A stretch of DNA of 64,000 nucleotides from Pseudomonas marvdashtae (GTDB lineage: Bacteria; Pseudomonadota; Gammaproteobacteria; Pseudomonadales; Pseudomonadaceae): assembly GCF_014268655.2 (NCBI RefSeq), contig NZ_JABWQX020000002.1, forward strand, positions 1 through 64,000, written 5' to 3'. A program made the translations under genes and the position numbers. Positions 39,532 through 49,547 of the stretch are shown piece by piece. Positions within the stretch are counted from its first letter, which is position 1. Each line of letters starts with the position of its first letter. A model generated the notes under the pieces. The model saw only the letters and a list, made by a program, of their open reading frames with translations. It made no database searches and was not told where the DNA came from.

Positions 39532-39618
39532 TGGTGCCCAGAAGAAGACTCGAACTTCCACGACCTTGCGGTCACCAGCACCTGAAGCTGGCGTGTCTAC
39601 CAATTTCACCATCTGGGC
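39532..39618 (-). tRNA. leuT: tRNA-Leu (anticodon CAG), copy 1
   Basis: Identical 87-base tRNA-Leu(CAG) with encoded CCA. The two copies together with promoter and terminator form a tandem duplication with a period of about 263 bp. P. aeruginosa also has tRNA-Leu genes beside rnr, so the pair is likely old. Confidence 0.97.
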
Positions 39619-39654
39619 AGTATCGACAACATGTGTATGTCGTCGATGGCGCGC

Positions 39655-39683
39655 ACTATACGGAGCGTGTTTTTAACTGTAAA
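39655..39683 (-). promoter_or_regulatory. Promoter of tRNA-Leu copy 1
   Basis: TTTACA, 17 bases, TATAGT, GCGC. It matches the copy-2 promoter in both boxes and the discriminator; the spacer differs at a few positions. Confidence 0.8.
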
Positions 39684-39844
39684 CCCCTGCGAGCAAAAAA
39701 ACCGTTAAATTTCACCAGTGGTGCGATCCAGGGCTTTAAAGGTCGGTCAAAAGACTTTAGAAAAGGCATCTGACGCTTGAAATTTCCCGTTTCATTACGC
39801 CTATGCCAAACTAACCCGCATATAGACAAGGTGAAAACTCTCTA

Positions 39845-42463
39845 ATGGCCGATTGGCAGTCCCTCGATCCCGAGGCCGCTCGTGAAGCGGAAAAATATGA
39901 AAACCCTATTCCTAGCCGCGAACTGATCCTGGCGCACCTCGCCGATCGGGGTTCGCCTGCTAGCCGCGAGCAGCTGGTCGAAGAGTTCGGCCTGACCACC
40001 GAGGATCAGCTCGAAGCCCTGCGCCGCCGTCTGCGTGCCATGGAGCGCGATGCTCAACTGATCTATACCCGGCGTGGCACCTATGCCCCGGTCGACAAGC
40101 TCGATTTGATCCTGGGTCGCATCGCCGGCCACCGTGACGGCTTCGGTTTCCTGATTCCGGACGATGGCAGCGACGATCTGTTCATGAGTCCGGCGCAGAT
40201 GCGCCTGGTGTTCGATGGTGACCGTGCGCTGGCCCGCGTATCCGGCCTGGACCGTCGTGGGCGCCGCGAAGGCGTGATCGTCGAAGTGGTGTCCCGTGCC
40301 CACGAAACGGTCGTCGGCCGCTATTTTGAAGAAGGCGGTATCGGTTTTGTCATTCCGGACAACCCGAAGATCCAGCAGGAAGTCCTGGTCACTCCGGGCC
40401 GCAACGCCAACGCTCAGATCGGTCAGTTCGTCGAAGTAAAAATTACCCACTGGCCGACCCCGCGCTTCCAGCCTCAAGGCGATATCGTGGAAGTGGTCGG
40501 TAACTACATGGCTCCGGGCATGGAGATCGACGTTGCCCTGCGCACGTACGATATTCCCCACGTCTGGCCTGATGCGGTCCTGAAAGAGGCCGCCAAGCTC
40601 AAGCCGGAAGTCGAGGAGAAAGACAAGGAGAAGCGCATCGACCTGCGCCACTTGCCGTTCGTGACGATCGACGGCGAAGACGCACGGGACTTCGACGATG
40701 CCGTCTACTGCGAAGCCAGGCCAGGCAAGTTGCGCCTGTTCTCCGGTGGCTGGAAGTTGTACGTCGCGATTGCCGACGTCTCCAGCTACGTGAAGCTCGG
40801 CTCGGCGCTGGACGCCGAAGCCCAGGTGCGCGGCAACTCGGTGTACTTCCCCGAGCGCGTGGTGCCGATGCTGCCGGAGCAACTGTCCAATGGGCTGTGC
40901 TCGCTGAACCCGCAAGTCGATCGCCTGGCCATGGTTTGCGAGATGACCATCTCCAAGTCCGGCGAGATGACCGACTATTGCTTCTATGAAGCGGTGATCC
41001 ATTCCCACGCCCGCCTGACCTACAACAAGGTCAGCGCGATGCTGGAAACGCCGAAGCTGGCCGAGTCGCGCAAGCTGCGTGGCGAATACACCGATGTGGT
41101 GCCGCATCTCAAGCAGCTTTATTCGCTGTACAAGGTGTTGCTGGCAGCACGTCATGTGCGGGGCGCGATCGATTTCGAAACCCAGGAAACCCGGATCATC
41201 TTCGGCTCCGAGCGCAAGATCGCCGAAATCCGTCCGACCGTTCGCAACGATGCGCACAAGCTGATCGAGGAATGCATGCTGGCGGCCAACGTGGCTACCG
41301 CTGAATTCCTGAAAAAGCACGAGATTCCCGCGCTGTACCGGGTCCATGACGGTCCGCCGCCTGAGCGCCTGGAAAAACTGCGAGCGTTCCTCGGTGAGCT
41401 GGGTCTGTCCCTGCACAAAGGCAAGGACGGCCCTTCGCCGAAGGATTACCAAGCCTTGCTGGCCAGTATCAAGGATCGCCCGGACTTCCACCTGATCCAG
41501 ACTGTCATGCTACGTTCCCTGAGCCAAGCGGTGTACAGCGCCGATAACCAGGGCCACTTCGGCCTGAATTACGAAGCCTATACCCACTTCACGTCGCCGA
41601 TCCGTCGTTATCCCGACCTGCTCACGCACCGGGCGATCCGCAGCGTCATCCATTCGAAGATGGACACGCCGCACGTCAAGCGTGCCGGTGCGATGACCAT
41701 TCCCAAGGCGCGCATCTATCCGTACGACGAAGCAGCCCTGGAGCAACTCGGCGAGCAGTGCTCGATGAGCGAGCGGCGTGCCGACGAAGCGACTCGCGAC
41801 GTAGTGAACTGGCTCAAGTGCGAGTACATGAAGGATCGCGTGGGTGAATCGTTCCCAGGCGTGATCACCGCCGTGACCGGTTTTGGCCTGTTCGTCGAAC
41901 TGACCGATATCTACGTCGAAGGCTTGGTGCACGTCACCGCGCTGCCTGGCGACTACTACCACTTCGACCCTGTGCACCACCGCCTGGCGGGCGAGCGCAC
42001 TGGCCGTAGCTTCCGTCTTGGCGACACGGTTGAAGTGCGCGTGATGCGCGTCGACCTTGACGAGCGCAAGATCGACTTCGAAATGGCTGAAAAAACCATC
42101 AGCGCGCCGATTGGCCGCAAGAAGCGCGGTGCCGAAACCGCGGCGCCTGCGGCCAAGACCGGCGCCGAGCCAGCATCGTCCAAGTCCGGGCGTCGCGGTC
42201 CGGCCAAGGAGAAGGCCGCCGAAGCCTATCGCCCGAGCGATGCAGCGGCGAAAAACGCCGAGCTGCGCAAAAGTCGTGAAATGAAGCAGGCGTTGCTGAC
42301 CGAAGCCAAGAACGGCGGTAAAGCGTCGTCTGGGGGAAAGGCCGCAAGGTCGGCCCCGGACAAGGCGACCAGCAAACCGGGCAAACATCGTAAAGGCCCG
42401 CCGAAAGCAGGCTCGACTCCAGCCAAGAGTGGCGGGGCGCGTAAACCCAAGGCCAAGTCATGA
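39845..42463 (+). CDS. rnr: Ribonuclease R
   Basis: 3'-5' exoribonuclease that degrades structured RNA, including tmRNA-tagged messages and defective rRNA. The 872-residue protein has an N-terminal helix-turn-helix (about 20-80), cold-shock OB domains (about 85-240), the RNB catalytic domain (about 255-590) with the Asp cluster in TIDGEDARDFDDAVYC, an S1 domain (about 645-730; GVITAVTGFGLFVEL), and a long Lys/Ala/Ser-rich basic tail to the end, which in E. coli helps unwind RNA. The stop overlaps rlmB (ATGA). Confidence 0.97.
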   Translation: MADWQSLDPEAAREAEKYENPIPSRELILAHLADRGSPASREQLVEEFGLTTEDQLEALRRRLRAMERDAQLIYTRRGTYAPVDKLDLILGRIAGHRDGFGFLIPDDGSDDLFMSPAQMRLVFDGDRALARVSGLDRRGRREGVIVEVVSRAHETVVGRYFEEGGIGFVIPDNPKIQQEVLVTPGRNANAQIGQFVEVKITHWPTPRFQPQGDIVEVVGNYMAPGMEIDVALRTYDIPHVWPDAVLKEAAKLKPEVEEKDKEKRIDLRHLPFVTIDGEDARDFDDAVYCEARPGKLRLFSGGWKLYVAIADVSSYVKLGSALDAEAQVRGNSVYFPERVVPMLPEQLSNGLCSLNPQVDRLAMVCEMTISKSGEMTDYCFYEAVIHSHARLTYNKVSAMLETPKLAESRKLRGEYTDVVPHLKQLYSLYKVLLAARHVRGAIDFETQETRIIFGSERKIAEIRPTVRNDAHKLIEECMLAANVATAEFLKKHEIPALYRVHDGPPPERLEKLRAFLGELGLSLHKGKDGPSPKDYQALLASIKDRPDFHLIQTVMLRSLSQAVYSADNQGHFGLNYEAYTHFTSPIRRYPDLLTHRAIRSVIHSKMDTPHVKRAGAMTIPKARIYPYDEAALEQLGEQCSMSERRADEATRDVVNWLKCEYMKDRVGESFPGVITAVTGFGLFVELTDIYVEGLVHVTALPGDYYHFDPVHHRLAGERTGRSFRLGDTVEVRVMRVDLDERKIDFEMAEKTISAPIGRKKRGAETAAPAAKTGAEPASSKSGRRGPAKEKAAEAYRPSDAAAKNAELRKSREMKQALLTEAKNGGKASSGGKAARSAPDKATSKPGKHRKGPPKAGSTPAKSGGARKPKAKS

Positions 42464-43221
42464 GTCAGTTGGAGAAAATCTACGGCGTGCATGCCGTGGA
42501 GGCGCTGCTGCGTCATCACCCCAAGCGGGTCAAGCAGATCTGGTTGGCGGAGGGGCGTAGCGATCCGCGGGTGCAGACCCTGATTGAATTGGCCGGCGAA
42601 AATCGCGTGGCGGTCGGTCAGGCTGAGCGTCGTGAGATGGACGCCTGGGTCGAAGGCGTGCACCAGGGCGTCGTGGCTGAAGTCAGCCCGAGCCAGGTCT
42701 GGGGCGAAGCGATGCTCGACGAGCTGCTCGACCGAACCGAAGGTGCGCCCCTGTTGCTGGTGCTGGACGGTGTGACCGACCCGCACAACCTCGGTGCCTG
42801 CCTGCGTTCGGCGGATGCCGCCGGTGCGCTGGCGGTGATCGTGCCCAAGGACAAGTCGGCGACGTTGACGCCGGTGGTGCGTAAAGTCGCTTGCGGCGCG
42901 GCGGAAGTGATTCCATTGGTGGCGGTGACCAACCTGGCGCGCACCCTGGAGAAACTCCAGCAACGCGGCTTGTGGGTCGTGGGCACGGCGGGCGAGGCCG
43001 AAGTCAGCATTTATGACCAGGACCTGACGGGCCCGACCATCCTGATCATGGGTGCCGAAGGCAAGGGCATGCGTCGCCTGACTCGCGAGCATTGCGACTA
43101 TCTGGTGAAGCTGCCGATGGCCGGCAGCGTCAGCAGCCTCAACGTTTCGGTCGCGACCGGTGTCTGCCTGTTCGAGGCCCAGCGCCAGCGTGGCGTCAAG
43201 GCTGCCGCTAAAAAGCCCTGA
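42460..43221 (+). CDS. rlmB: 23S rRNA (guanosine-2'-O-)-methyltransferase RlmB
   Basis: SPOUT-family enzyme that methylates the 2'-OH of G2251 in the 23S rRNA peptidyl-transferase P loop. The 253-residue protein has the N-terminal substrate-binding domain (KIYGVHAVEALL) and the knotted SpoU domain with motif 1 DGVTDPHNLGACLRSADA, motif 2 ILIMGAEGKGMRRL, and motif 3 LPMAGSVSSLNVSVATG. It overlaps rnr by 4 bp, a pairing conserved with E. coli. Full length. Confidence 0.97.
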   Translation: MSQLEKIYGVHAVEALLRHHPKRVKQIWLAEGRSDPRVQTLIELAGENRVAVGQAERREMDAWVEGVHQGVVAEVSPSQVWGEAMLDELLDRTEGAPLLLVLDGVTDPHNLGACLRSADAAGALAVIVPKDKSATLTPVVRKVACGAAEVIPLVAVTNLARTLEKLQQRGLWVVGTAGEAEVSIYDQDLTGPTILIMGAEGKGMRRLTREHCDYLVKLPMAGSVSSLNVSVATGVCLFEAQRQRGVKAAAKKP

Positions 43222-43240
43222 GCCAACGCATGATGAAAAT

Positions 43241-43262
43241 GTGGGAGCAAACTTGCTCCCAC
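43241..43262. terminator. Palindromic hairpin after rlmB
   Basis: GTGGGAGCAA-AC-TTGCTCCCAC, a perfect 10-bp stem followed by ATTGTTTTGTG, 19 bp after the rlmB stop. It probably ends the rnr-rlmB transcript. The core GGGAGCAA is shared with the REP elements of this window. Confidence 0.65.
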
Positions 43263-43314
43263 ATTGTTTTGTGTAGGGCAGGATCGGCGGTTGTTCAAAT
43301 ATTCGCCAATTGCC

Positions 43315-43343
43315 TTGCGCCGCCTTGAGCCCTTCTCTACAAT
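43315..43343 (+). promoter_or_regulatory. Promoter of the rpsF operon
   Basis: TTGCGC, 17 bases, TACAAT, followed by a TGCGCCCC discriminator, about 120 bp before rpsF. The GC-rich discriminator suits stringent control of ribosomal protein genes. Confidence 0.55.
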
Positions 43344-43366
43344 TGCGCCCCTTGCTGTGATGGCAG

Positions 43367-43461
43367 GCACTTATGTGTCTAGCGTCCTCAAGTCCATAAG
43401 TGTCATTCACTCCTTGTCTGACCGTTTTTGAGCGGCAGGCTACAACCCGTAAGGAGCATTC
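43367..43461 (+). promoter_or_regulatory. Structured rpsF mRNA leader (candidate S6:S18 site)
   Basis: The leader contains a dyad CACTTATG…CATAAGTG and, nearer the start codon, CTGACCG-loop-CGGCAG. Bacterial rpsF leaders are known to bind the S6:S18 complex through a structure with a conserved CCG, giving autoregulation. The CCG/CGG element here is suggestive, but I have not matched the full motif. Confidence 0.35.
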
Positions 43462-43890
43462 ATGCGTCATTACGAAATCATCTTTTTGGTCCACCCGGAT
43501 CAAAGCGAGCAAGTCGGCGGCATGGTTGAGCGTTACACCAAGCTGATCGAAGAAGACGGCGGCAAAATCCACCGTCTGGAAGATTGGGGCCGTCGTCAAC
43601 TGGCCTACGCAATCAACAATGTTCACAAGGCTCACTACGTGATGCTGAACGTTGAGTGCACTGGCAAGGCCCTGGCCGAGCTGGAAGACAACTTCCGCTA
43701 CAACGATGCAGTGATCCGTAACCTGGTCATCCGTCGCGAAGAAGCCGTCACCGGCCAATCCGAGATGCTCAAGGCTGAAGAAAACCGCAGTGAGCGCCGT
43801 GAGCGTCGCGACCGTCCTGAGCACTCTGACAGCGCCGATGGCGATGACAGCGATAGCGACAGCGACAACAGCGATAACGCTGACGAGTAA
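43462..43890 (+). CDS. rpsF: 30S ribosomal protein S6
   Basis: Binds S18 and 16S rRNA in the platform of the small subunit. The 142-residue protein has the S6 core ([35 protein letters not shown]) over about 95 residues. The rest is a long acidic tail of alternating Asp, Ser and Asn (from about residue 117) ending in ADE. RimK adds glutamates to the C-terminus of RpsF in E. coli and Pseudomonas; the tail here is the place for that. First gene of the rpsF-rpsR-DUF2232-rplI operon. Confidence 0.98.
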   Translation: MRHYEIIFLVHPDQSEQVGGMVERYTKLIEEDGGKIHRLEDWGRRQLAYAINNVHKAHYVMLNVECTGKALAELEDNFRYNDAVIRNLVIRREEAVTGQSEMLKAEENRSERRERRDRPEHSDSADGDDSDSDSDNSDNADE

Positions 43891-43918
43891 TCCACGGACC
43901 TTTTAAGGAGCCAATCAC

Positions 43919-44149
43919 ATGGCACGTTTCTTCCGTCGTCGTAAATTCTGCCGCTTCACCGCTGAAGACGTGAAGGAGATCGATTACAAAGATCTCAACA
44001 CTCTGAAAGCCTACGTATCCGAGACCGGCAAAATCGTTCCAAGCCGCATCACCGGTACCAAAGCTCGTTATCAGCGTCAGCTGGCCACCGCTATCAAGCG
44101 CGCCCGCTTCCTGGCCCTGCTGGCCTACACCGACAGCCACGGCCGCTGA
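43919..44149 (+). CDS. rpsR: 30S ribosomal protein S18
   Basis: 76-residue basic small-subunit protein that pairs with S6. The sequence [24 protein letters not shown] and the C-terminal [31 protein letters not shown] block are the family signatures. Ribosome site AAGGAG precedes ATG 43919. No zinc-ligand set is present beyond the single Cys11, so this is the zinc-free form. Confidence 0.98.
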
Positions 44150-44185
44150 GACCGGGCAGTCGACAAGTAGTAAGGGATTGAATGC

Positions 44186-45079
44186 ATGCGCGCCTTAGCT
44201 GACTTCATCATGCGGGGACGTGTGCAGGCCACTCTGGTAGTGGCTGGATGTGCGGCATTGCCGTTGTTGTACTGGTTGGGTGCTGCCGCGGGTAGTCTTG
44301 TACTCCTGCGGCGCGGATTGAAGGACGCCTTGGGCGTTCTTGCTCTGGGGCTTCTGCCGGCTTTGCTCTGGTGGATGTATTCCGCTGACCCGCGCGCACT
44401 CATGGTGCTGCTGGGGTCTTCGGCGCTGGCGTTGGTATTGCGCGCCAGCGAATCCTGGAACCGCGTGCTGCTGGTCAGCATAGCGATAGGCGTGGTGTTT
44501 TCAGTGGTGCTCGGGGTGGCTTTCGCACCCCAGATCGAGATGCTGTCGCAGGCTTTGATAAAAATCCTGCCCGAGGCGCTCGGTGATCTCTACCAGAAGA
44601 TGTCGGTAGAGGAGCAGGCGCGTTTCGCGTCCCTGATCGCCCCCGTCCTGACCGGCCTGATTGCGGCCTTGTTGCAGATCGTCAGTGTGCTGAGCCTGGT
44701 TATCGGGCGCTACTGGCAGGCGTTGTTGTACAACCCGGGTGGTTTTGGTCGCGAGTTTCGCGCCATCCGCTTCCCGCTTGGACTGGCGATGTTGCTGCTG
44801 GCGGGCATGCTACTGGGACCGAACTTCGGTCCGCAGATGGCCATGCTCACGCCGTTGTGCAGTGTACCGCTGGTGTTCGCCGCACTGGCCCTGATTCACG
44901 GGCTGGTGGCGCAAAAGCGACTGGCCAGGTTCTGGCTGGTGGGGTTGTACGTCACGTTGTTGCTGTTCATGCAGCTGATCTATCCGTTGCTGGTGGTCCT
45001 GGCCATCGTCGACAGCCTGATTGATTTTCGCGGTCGTATGGCGCCGAAAGACGCCGACAACGCGAACGGTGAAGGTTAA
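44186..45079 (+). CDS. DUF2232-type integral membrane protein
   Basis: A 297-residue protein with about eight hydrophobic helices spread along its length, no signal peptide and few charged loops. It matches the DUF2232/YybS group by layout and position: in Pseudomonas it always lies between rpsR and rplI. The YybS relatives resemble ECF-type S components by topology, but no transported substrate is known for this one. It is 36 bp after rpsR and 18 bp before rplI, so it is translated from the ribosomal operon. Confidence 0.8.
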   Translation: MRALADFIMRGRVQATLVVAGCAALPLLYWLGAAAGSLVLLRRGLKDALGVLALGLLPALLWWMYSADPRALMVLLGSSALALVLRASESWNRVLLVSIAIGVVFSVVLGVAFAPQIEMLSQALIKILPEALGDLYQKMSVEEQARFASLIAPVLTGLIAALLQIVSVLSLVIGRYWQALLYNPGGFGREFRAIRFPLGLAMLLLAGMLLGPNFGPQMAMLTPLCSVPLVFAALALIHGLVAQKRLARFWLVGLYVTLLLFMQLIYPLLVVLAIVDSLIDFRGRMAPKDADNANGEG

Positions 45080-45097
45080 AAGTTAGAGGATTTTCAC

Positions 45098-45544
45098 ATG
45101 CAACTGATCCTTCTGGAAAAAGTCACCAACCTGGGCAACCTGGGTGACAAAGTAAACGTTAAGGCCGGTTACGGTCGTAACTACCTGCTGCCTTACGGCA
45201 AAGCCACCGCTGCGACCGCTGCCAACCTGGCTGCGTTCGAAGAGCGTCGCGCCGAGCTGGAAAAAGCTGCCGCAGACCGTAAAACCTCGGCTGAAAGCCG
45301 TGCTGCCCAACTGGCCGAGCTGGAAGTGACCATCACTGCCACCGCTGGCGACGAAGGCAAGCTGTTCGGTTCGATCGGTACTCACGACATCGCTGACGCA
45401 CTGACCGCCTCCGGCGTTGAAGTTGCGAAAAGCGAAGTTCGTTTGCCGAACGGCACCATCCGCAACGTAGGCGAATTCGACGTAGCCGTGCACCTGCACG
45501 CCGAAGTTGAAGCCACCGTACGCGTTGTCGTGGTAGCAGCTTAA
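45098..45544 (+). CDS. rplI: 50S ribosomal protein L9
   Basis: The 148-residue two-domain protein has the N-terminal rRNA-binding domain ([32 protein letters not shown], the L9 signature), a long connecting helix, and a C-terminal domain ending [18 protein letters not shown]. Length and motifs are standard. Last gene of the rpsF operon, followed by a terminator. Confidence 0.98.
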   Translation: MQLILLEKVTNLGNLGDKVNVKAGYGRNYLLPYGKATAATAANLAAFEERRAELEKAAADRKTSAESRAAQLAELEVTITATAGDEGKLFGSIGTHDIADALTASGVEVAKSEVRLPNGTIRNVGEFDVAVHLHAEVEATVRVVVVAA

Positions 45545-45589
45545 GCAACACCTGTCGGCTGGCACCCTCGGGTGCTTGCCGGTAACATC

Positions 45590-45628
45590 GGGCACGATCC
45601 TGTTTACAGGTCGTGCCCTTTGTCTTTC
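45590..45628 (+). terminator. Rho-independent terminator of the rpsF operon
   Basis: GGGCACGA…TCGTGCCC with an inner CCTG/CAGG stem and TTTA loop, followed by TTTGTCTTTC. A second small hairpin (GCACCC-TC-GGGTGC) lies just upstream. Confidence 0.85.
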
Positions 45629-45661
45629 TGCAATTCCTGATTTTCATAACCAGACGTGGCC

Positions 45662-47059
45662 ATGAACGAAATCACCGCCCCCGAGCAATACGATCTGCAA
45701 ACCGCTGCCCTGAAGGTGCCTCCGCATTCCATCGAGGCCGAACAGGCCGTGCTCGGTGGCCTGATGCTGGACAACAACGCCTGGGAACGCGTGCTCGATC
45801 AAGTCTCCGACGGCGATTTCTATCGGCATGACCACCGGCTGATTTTCCGCGCGATCGCCAAGTTGGCCGATCAGAACATGCCGATCGACGTCGTGACCCT
45901 GGCCGAGCAATTGGACAAGGAAGGTCAGACATCCCAGGTCGGCGGCCTCGGTTACCTCGGCGAACTGGCGAAAAACACGCCGTCGGTCGCCAACATCAAG
46001 GCCTACGCCCAGATCGTGCGCGAGCGGGCGACCTTGCGCCAGTTGATCGGCATCAGCACTGAGATTGCCGACAGTGCGTTCAATCCGGAAGGTCGCACCG
46101 CCGCTGAGATTCTCGACGAAGCCGAGCGGCAGATTTTCCAGATCGCCGAGGCCCGGCCGAAAACCGGCGGCCCGGTGAGCGTCAACGACCTGCTGACCAA
46201 GGCCATCGACCGCATCGACACCTTGTTCAACACCGACAACGCCATCACCGGCCTGTCCACCGGCTATACCGACCTCGACGAGAAGACCAGCGGCCTGCAG
46301 CCGTCCGACTTGATCATCGTCGCCGGCCGTCCATCCATGGGTAAGACCACCTTTGCGATGAACCTGGTGGAAAACGCCGTGCTACGCAGTGAAAAGGCTG
46401 TATTGGTGTACTCCCTCGAGATGCCAGGCGAATCGCTGATCATGCGTATGCTCTCGTCCCTCGGGCGTATCGACCAGACCAAGGTCCGTTCCGGCCAGCT
46501 GGAAGACGACGATTGGCCGCGCCTCACCTCGGCGGTCAACCTGCTCAACGACCGCAAGCTGTTCATCGACGATACGGCCGGTATCAGCCCGTCGGAAATG
46601 CGCGCGCGAACCCGTCGCCTGGTGCGCGAGCACGGTGAAGTCGGGCTAATCATGATCGACTACCTGCAGTTGATGCAGATCCCCGGTTCCAGCGGTGACA
46701 ACCGGACCAACGAGATTTCCGAAATCTCCCGTTCCCTCAAGGCCCTGGCCAAGGAATTCAACTGTCCGGTGGTGGCACTGTCCCAGTTGAACCGTTCCCT
46801 GGAACAGCGCCCCAACAAGCGTCCGGTGAACTCGGACTTGCGGGAATCCGGAGCGATCGAGCAGGACGCCGACGTCATCATGTTCGTTTACCGTGACGAG
46901 GTGTATCACCCGGAAACGGAGCACAAGGGCATCGCCGAAATCATCATCGGCAAGCAGCGGAACGGCCCGATCGGGTTTATCCGCCTGGCATTTATCGGCA
47001 AATACACGCGCTTCGAAAACCTGGCGCCGGGTAGCTACAATTTTGACGACGACGAATAA
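45662..47059 (+). CDS. dnaB: Replicative DNA helicase DnaB
   Basis: Hexameric 5'-3' helicase at the replication fork. The 465-residue protein has the N-terminal primase-interaction domain (VPPHSIEAEQAVLGGLMLDN) and a RecA-like C-terminal domain with Walker A GRPSMGKTTFAMN and Walker B LIMIDYLQLM. ATG 45662 (MNEITAPEQ) is the family start; a GTG two codons upstream is less likely. No intein is present. In P. aeruginosa alr follows dnaB; here ygiQ follows directly after a REP doublet. Confidence 0.97.
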   Translation: MNEITAPEQYDLQTAALKVPPHSIEAEQAVLGGLMLDNNAWERVLDQVSDGDFYRHDHRLIFRAIAKLADQNMPIDVVTLAEQLDKEGQTSQVGGLGYLGELAKNTPSVANIKAYAQIVRERATLRQLIGISTEIADSAFNPEGRTAAEILDEAERQIFQIAEARPKTGGPVSVNDLLTKAIDRIDTLFNTDNAITGLSTGYTDLDEKTSGLQPSDLIIVAGRPSMGKTTFAMNLVENAVLRSEKAVLVYSLEMPGESLIMRMLSSLGRIDQTKVRSGQLEDDDWPRLTSAVNLLNDRKLFIDDTAGISPSEMRARTRRLVREHGEVGLIMIDYLQLMQIPGSSGDNRTNEISEISRSLKALAKEFNCPVVALSQLNRSLEQRPNKRPVNSDLRESGAIEQDADVIMFVYRDEVYHPETEHKGIAEIIIGKQRNGPIGFIRLAFIGKYTRFENLAPGSYNFDDDE

Positions 47060-47078
47060 CCTGTTCGCTTAAACCGCC

Positions 47079-47162
47079 TTTGTGACGAGGGAGCTTGCTC
47101 CCGCTGGGCTGCGCAGCAGACCCCTGGCCGCTGCGCAGCCGGATGGGAGCAAGCTCCTTCGC
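47079..47162. repeat. Inverted pair of REP sequences (REPIN-like)
   Basis: GTGACGAGGGAGCTTGCTCC and its inverse GGGAGCAAGCTCCTTCGCCAC flank a 36-bp centre with CTGCGCAGC palindromes. Same family as the 19440-19560 pair, one base different in each arm. It lies 20 bp after dnaB. Confidence 0.8.
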
Positions 47163-47230
47163 CACAGTTGGTTAATTTTTGTGCTATATTCCGCGCCCGC
47201 GATTTTTCATCTTTTATACCGGTCATCGAC

Positions 47231-49531
47231 ATGCAAGCAGCCAAGCCGTTATTTGACTATCCCAAGTACTGGGCCGAATGTTTCGGCCCGGCGCCGTTCC
47301 TGCCCATGAGCAGGGAGGAGATGGATCAGCTCGGCTGGGATTCGTGCGACATCATCATCGTGACCGGTGATGCCTACGTCGATCACCCGTCGTTCGGCAT
47401 GGCTATCATCGGCCGTTTGCTGGAAGCCCAGGGCTTTCGCGTCGGGATCATTGCCCAGCCGAACTGGCAGTCCAAAGACGACTTCATGAAGCTCGGCGAG
47501 CCCAACCTGTTCTTCGGTGTCGCGGCCGGCAACATGGACTCGATGATCAACCGCTACACCGCCGACAAGAAGATCCGCTCCGATGACGCCTACACCCCGG
47601 GCGGCTTGGCAGGCAAGCGTCCGGACCGTGCGAGCCTGGTCTACAGCCAGCGCTGCAAGGAAGCCTACAAGCACGTGCCCATCGTGCTCGGCGGCATCGA
47701 AGCGTCCTTGCGCCGCATCGCCCACTACGATTACTGGCAGGACCGGGTGCGCAACTCGATCCTGATCGACGCTTGCGCCGACATCCTGCTCTACGGCAAC
47801 GCCGAGCGGGCGATTGTCGAAGTCGCCCAGCGGCTGTCCTATGGTCACAAGATCGAAGACATTACCGATGTGCGCGGCACCGCGTTCATCCGTCGTGACA
47901 CACCGCAAGGCTGGTACGAAGTCGATTCCACGCGCATCGACCGTCCGGGCAAGATCGACAAGATCATCAACCCGTACGTCAACACCCAAGATACCCAAGC
48001 CTGCGCCATCGAGCAGGAGAAGGGGCCGGTCGAGGACCCGAGCGAAGCCAAGGTCGTGCAGATCCTGGCGAGCCCGAAGATGACCCGCGACAAGACCGTG
48101 ATCCGCCTGCCGTCGGTGGAAAAGGTCCGTGGCGACGCGGTGCTCTACGCCCACGCCAACCGTGTGTTGCACCTGGAGACCAACCCGGGCAACGCCCGCG
48201 CCCTGGTGCAGAAGCACGGCGAGGTCGACGTCTGGTTCAACCCGCCGCCCATTCCGATGACCACTGAAGAAATGGACTACGTGTTTGGCATGCCTTACGC
48301 GCGCGTCCCGCATCCGGCGTACGGCAAGGAAAAAATCCCCGCCTACGACATGATCCGTTTCTCGGTGAACATCATGCGCGGCTGCTTTGGTGGCTGCACC
48401 TTCTGCTCGATCACCGAGCATGAAGGTCGAATCATCCAGAACCGTTCCGAAGAGTCGATCATTCGCGAGATCGAAGAGATCCGCGACAAGGTCCCGGGCT
48501 TTACCGGGGTCATCTCTGACCTCGGCGGCCCGACCGCGAACATGTACCGCATCGCCTGCAAGAGCCCGGAAATCGAATCCGCGTGCCGCAAGCCGTCCTG
48601 CGTGTTCCCTGGCATCTGCCCGAACCTGAATACCGATCACTCTTCGCTGATCCAGCTGTACCGCAGCGCCCGGGCATTGCCTGGCGTGAAGAAAATCCTG
48701 ATTGCCTCCGGCCTGCGTTACGACCTGGCGGTCGAGTCGCCGGAATACGTCAAGGAGCTGGTGACCCACCACGTCGGCGGCTACTTGAAAATCGCGCCGG
48801 AGCATACCGAGGAAGGTCCGCTCAACCAGATGATGAAGCCGGGCATCGGCAGCTATGACAAATTCAAGCGGATGTTCGAGAAGTACTCCAAGGAAGCCGG
48901 GAAAGAGCAGTACCTGATTCCGTACTTCATCGCGGCTCACCCGGGCACCACCGACGAAGACATGATGAACCTGGCGCTGTGGCTCAAGGGCAATGGCTTC
49001 CGGGCCGACCAGGTGCAGGCGTTCTATCCGTCGCCGATGGCCACGGCCACCGCCATGTACCACTCGGGCAAGAACCCGCTGCGCAAGGTCACCTACAAGA
49101 GTGATGCGGTGACTATCGTCAAGAGCGAGGAGCAACGCCGCCTGCATAAGGCCTTCTTGCGTTATCACGACCCGAAAGGCTGGCCGATGCTGCGCGAGGC
49201 ATTGACCCGCATGGGCCGCGCCGACCTGATCGGGCCGGGCAAGAACCAGTTGATCCCGCTGCACCAGCCGGCGACCGACAGCTACCAGAGCGCTCGTCGC
49301 AAGAACTCGACGCCAGCCGGCAGCCACAAGGTAGCCAAGGAAACCACCAAGATCCTGACCCAGCACACCGGTTTGCCACCGCGCGCGAGCGACGGCGGCA
49401 ATCCTTGGGACAAGCGCGAACAAGCCAAGGCCGCCGCGTTTGCCCGCAACCAGCAGGCCGCCAAGGAGCGCAAGGACGCGGCGAAGGGCAAAGGACCCAA
49501 GCCCGCACGCAAGCCCGTCGTGCCGCGCTGA
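47231..49531 (+). CDS. ygiQ: YgiQ-family radical SAM protein
   Basis: A 766-residue protein with the radical SAM cluster motif CFGGCTFC (C-x3-C-x2-C) near residue 385, preceded by a YgiQ-specific N-terminal half ([29 protein letters not shown], probable Rossmann-like domain with [11 protein letters not shown]). A Lys/Ala-rich C-terminal tail follows from about 690. The reaction is not known for any member to my knowledge. ATG 47231 ([10 protein letters not shown]) is the family start; the open frame reaches further back into the promoter region. Own terminator downstream. Confidence 0.93.
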   Translation: MQAAKPLFDYPKYWAECFGPAPFLPMSREEMDQLGWDSCDIIIVTGDAYVDHPSFGMAIIGRLLEAQGFRVGIIAQPNWQSKDDFMKLGEPNLFFGVAAGNMDSMINRYTADKKIRSDDAYTPGGLAGKRPDRASLVYSQRCKEAYKHVPIVLGGIEASLRRIAHYDYWQDRVRNSILIDACADILLYGNAERAIVEVAQRLSYGHKIEDITDVRGTAFIRRDTPQGWYEVDSTRIDRPGKIDKIINPYVNTQDTQACAIEQEKGPVEDPSEAKVVQILASPKMTRDKTVIRLPSVEKVRGDAVLYAHANRVLHLETNPGNARALVQKHGEVDVWFNPPPIPMTTEEMDYVFGMPYARVPHPAYGKEKIPAYDMIRFSVNIMRGCFGGCTFCSITEHEGRIIQNRSEESIIREIEEIRDKVPGFTGVISDLGGPTANMYRIACKSPEIESACRKPSCVFPGICPNLNTDHSSLIQLYRSARALPGVKKILIASGLRYDLAVESPEYVKELVTHHVGGYLKIAPEHTEEGPLNQMMKPGIGSYDKFKRMFEKYSKEAGKEQYLIPYFIAAHPGTTDEDMMNLALWLKGNGFRADQVQAFYPSPMATATAMYHSGKNPLRKVTYKSDAVTIVKSEEQRRLHKAFLRYHDPKGWPMLREALTRMGRADLIGPGKNQLIPLHQPATDSYQSARRKNSTPAGSHKVAKETTKILTQHTGLPPRASDGGNPWDKREQAKAAAFARNQQAAKERKDAAKGKGPKPARKPVVPR

Positions 49532-49547
49532 TCGCTAAAGCTACAAC

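Noticed and set aside
39098..39612. Two similar minus-strand frames of 97 and 73 codons
   Set aside because: They translate the duplicated tRNA-Leu genes (both contain MVKLVDTPASGAGD) and are not proteins.
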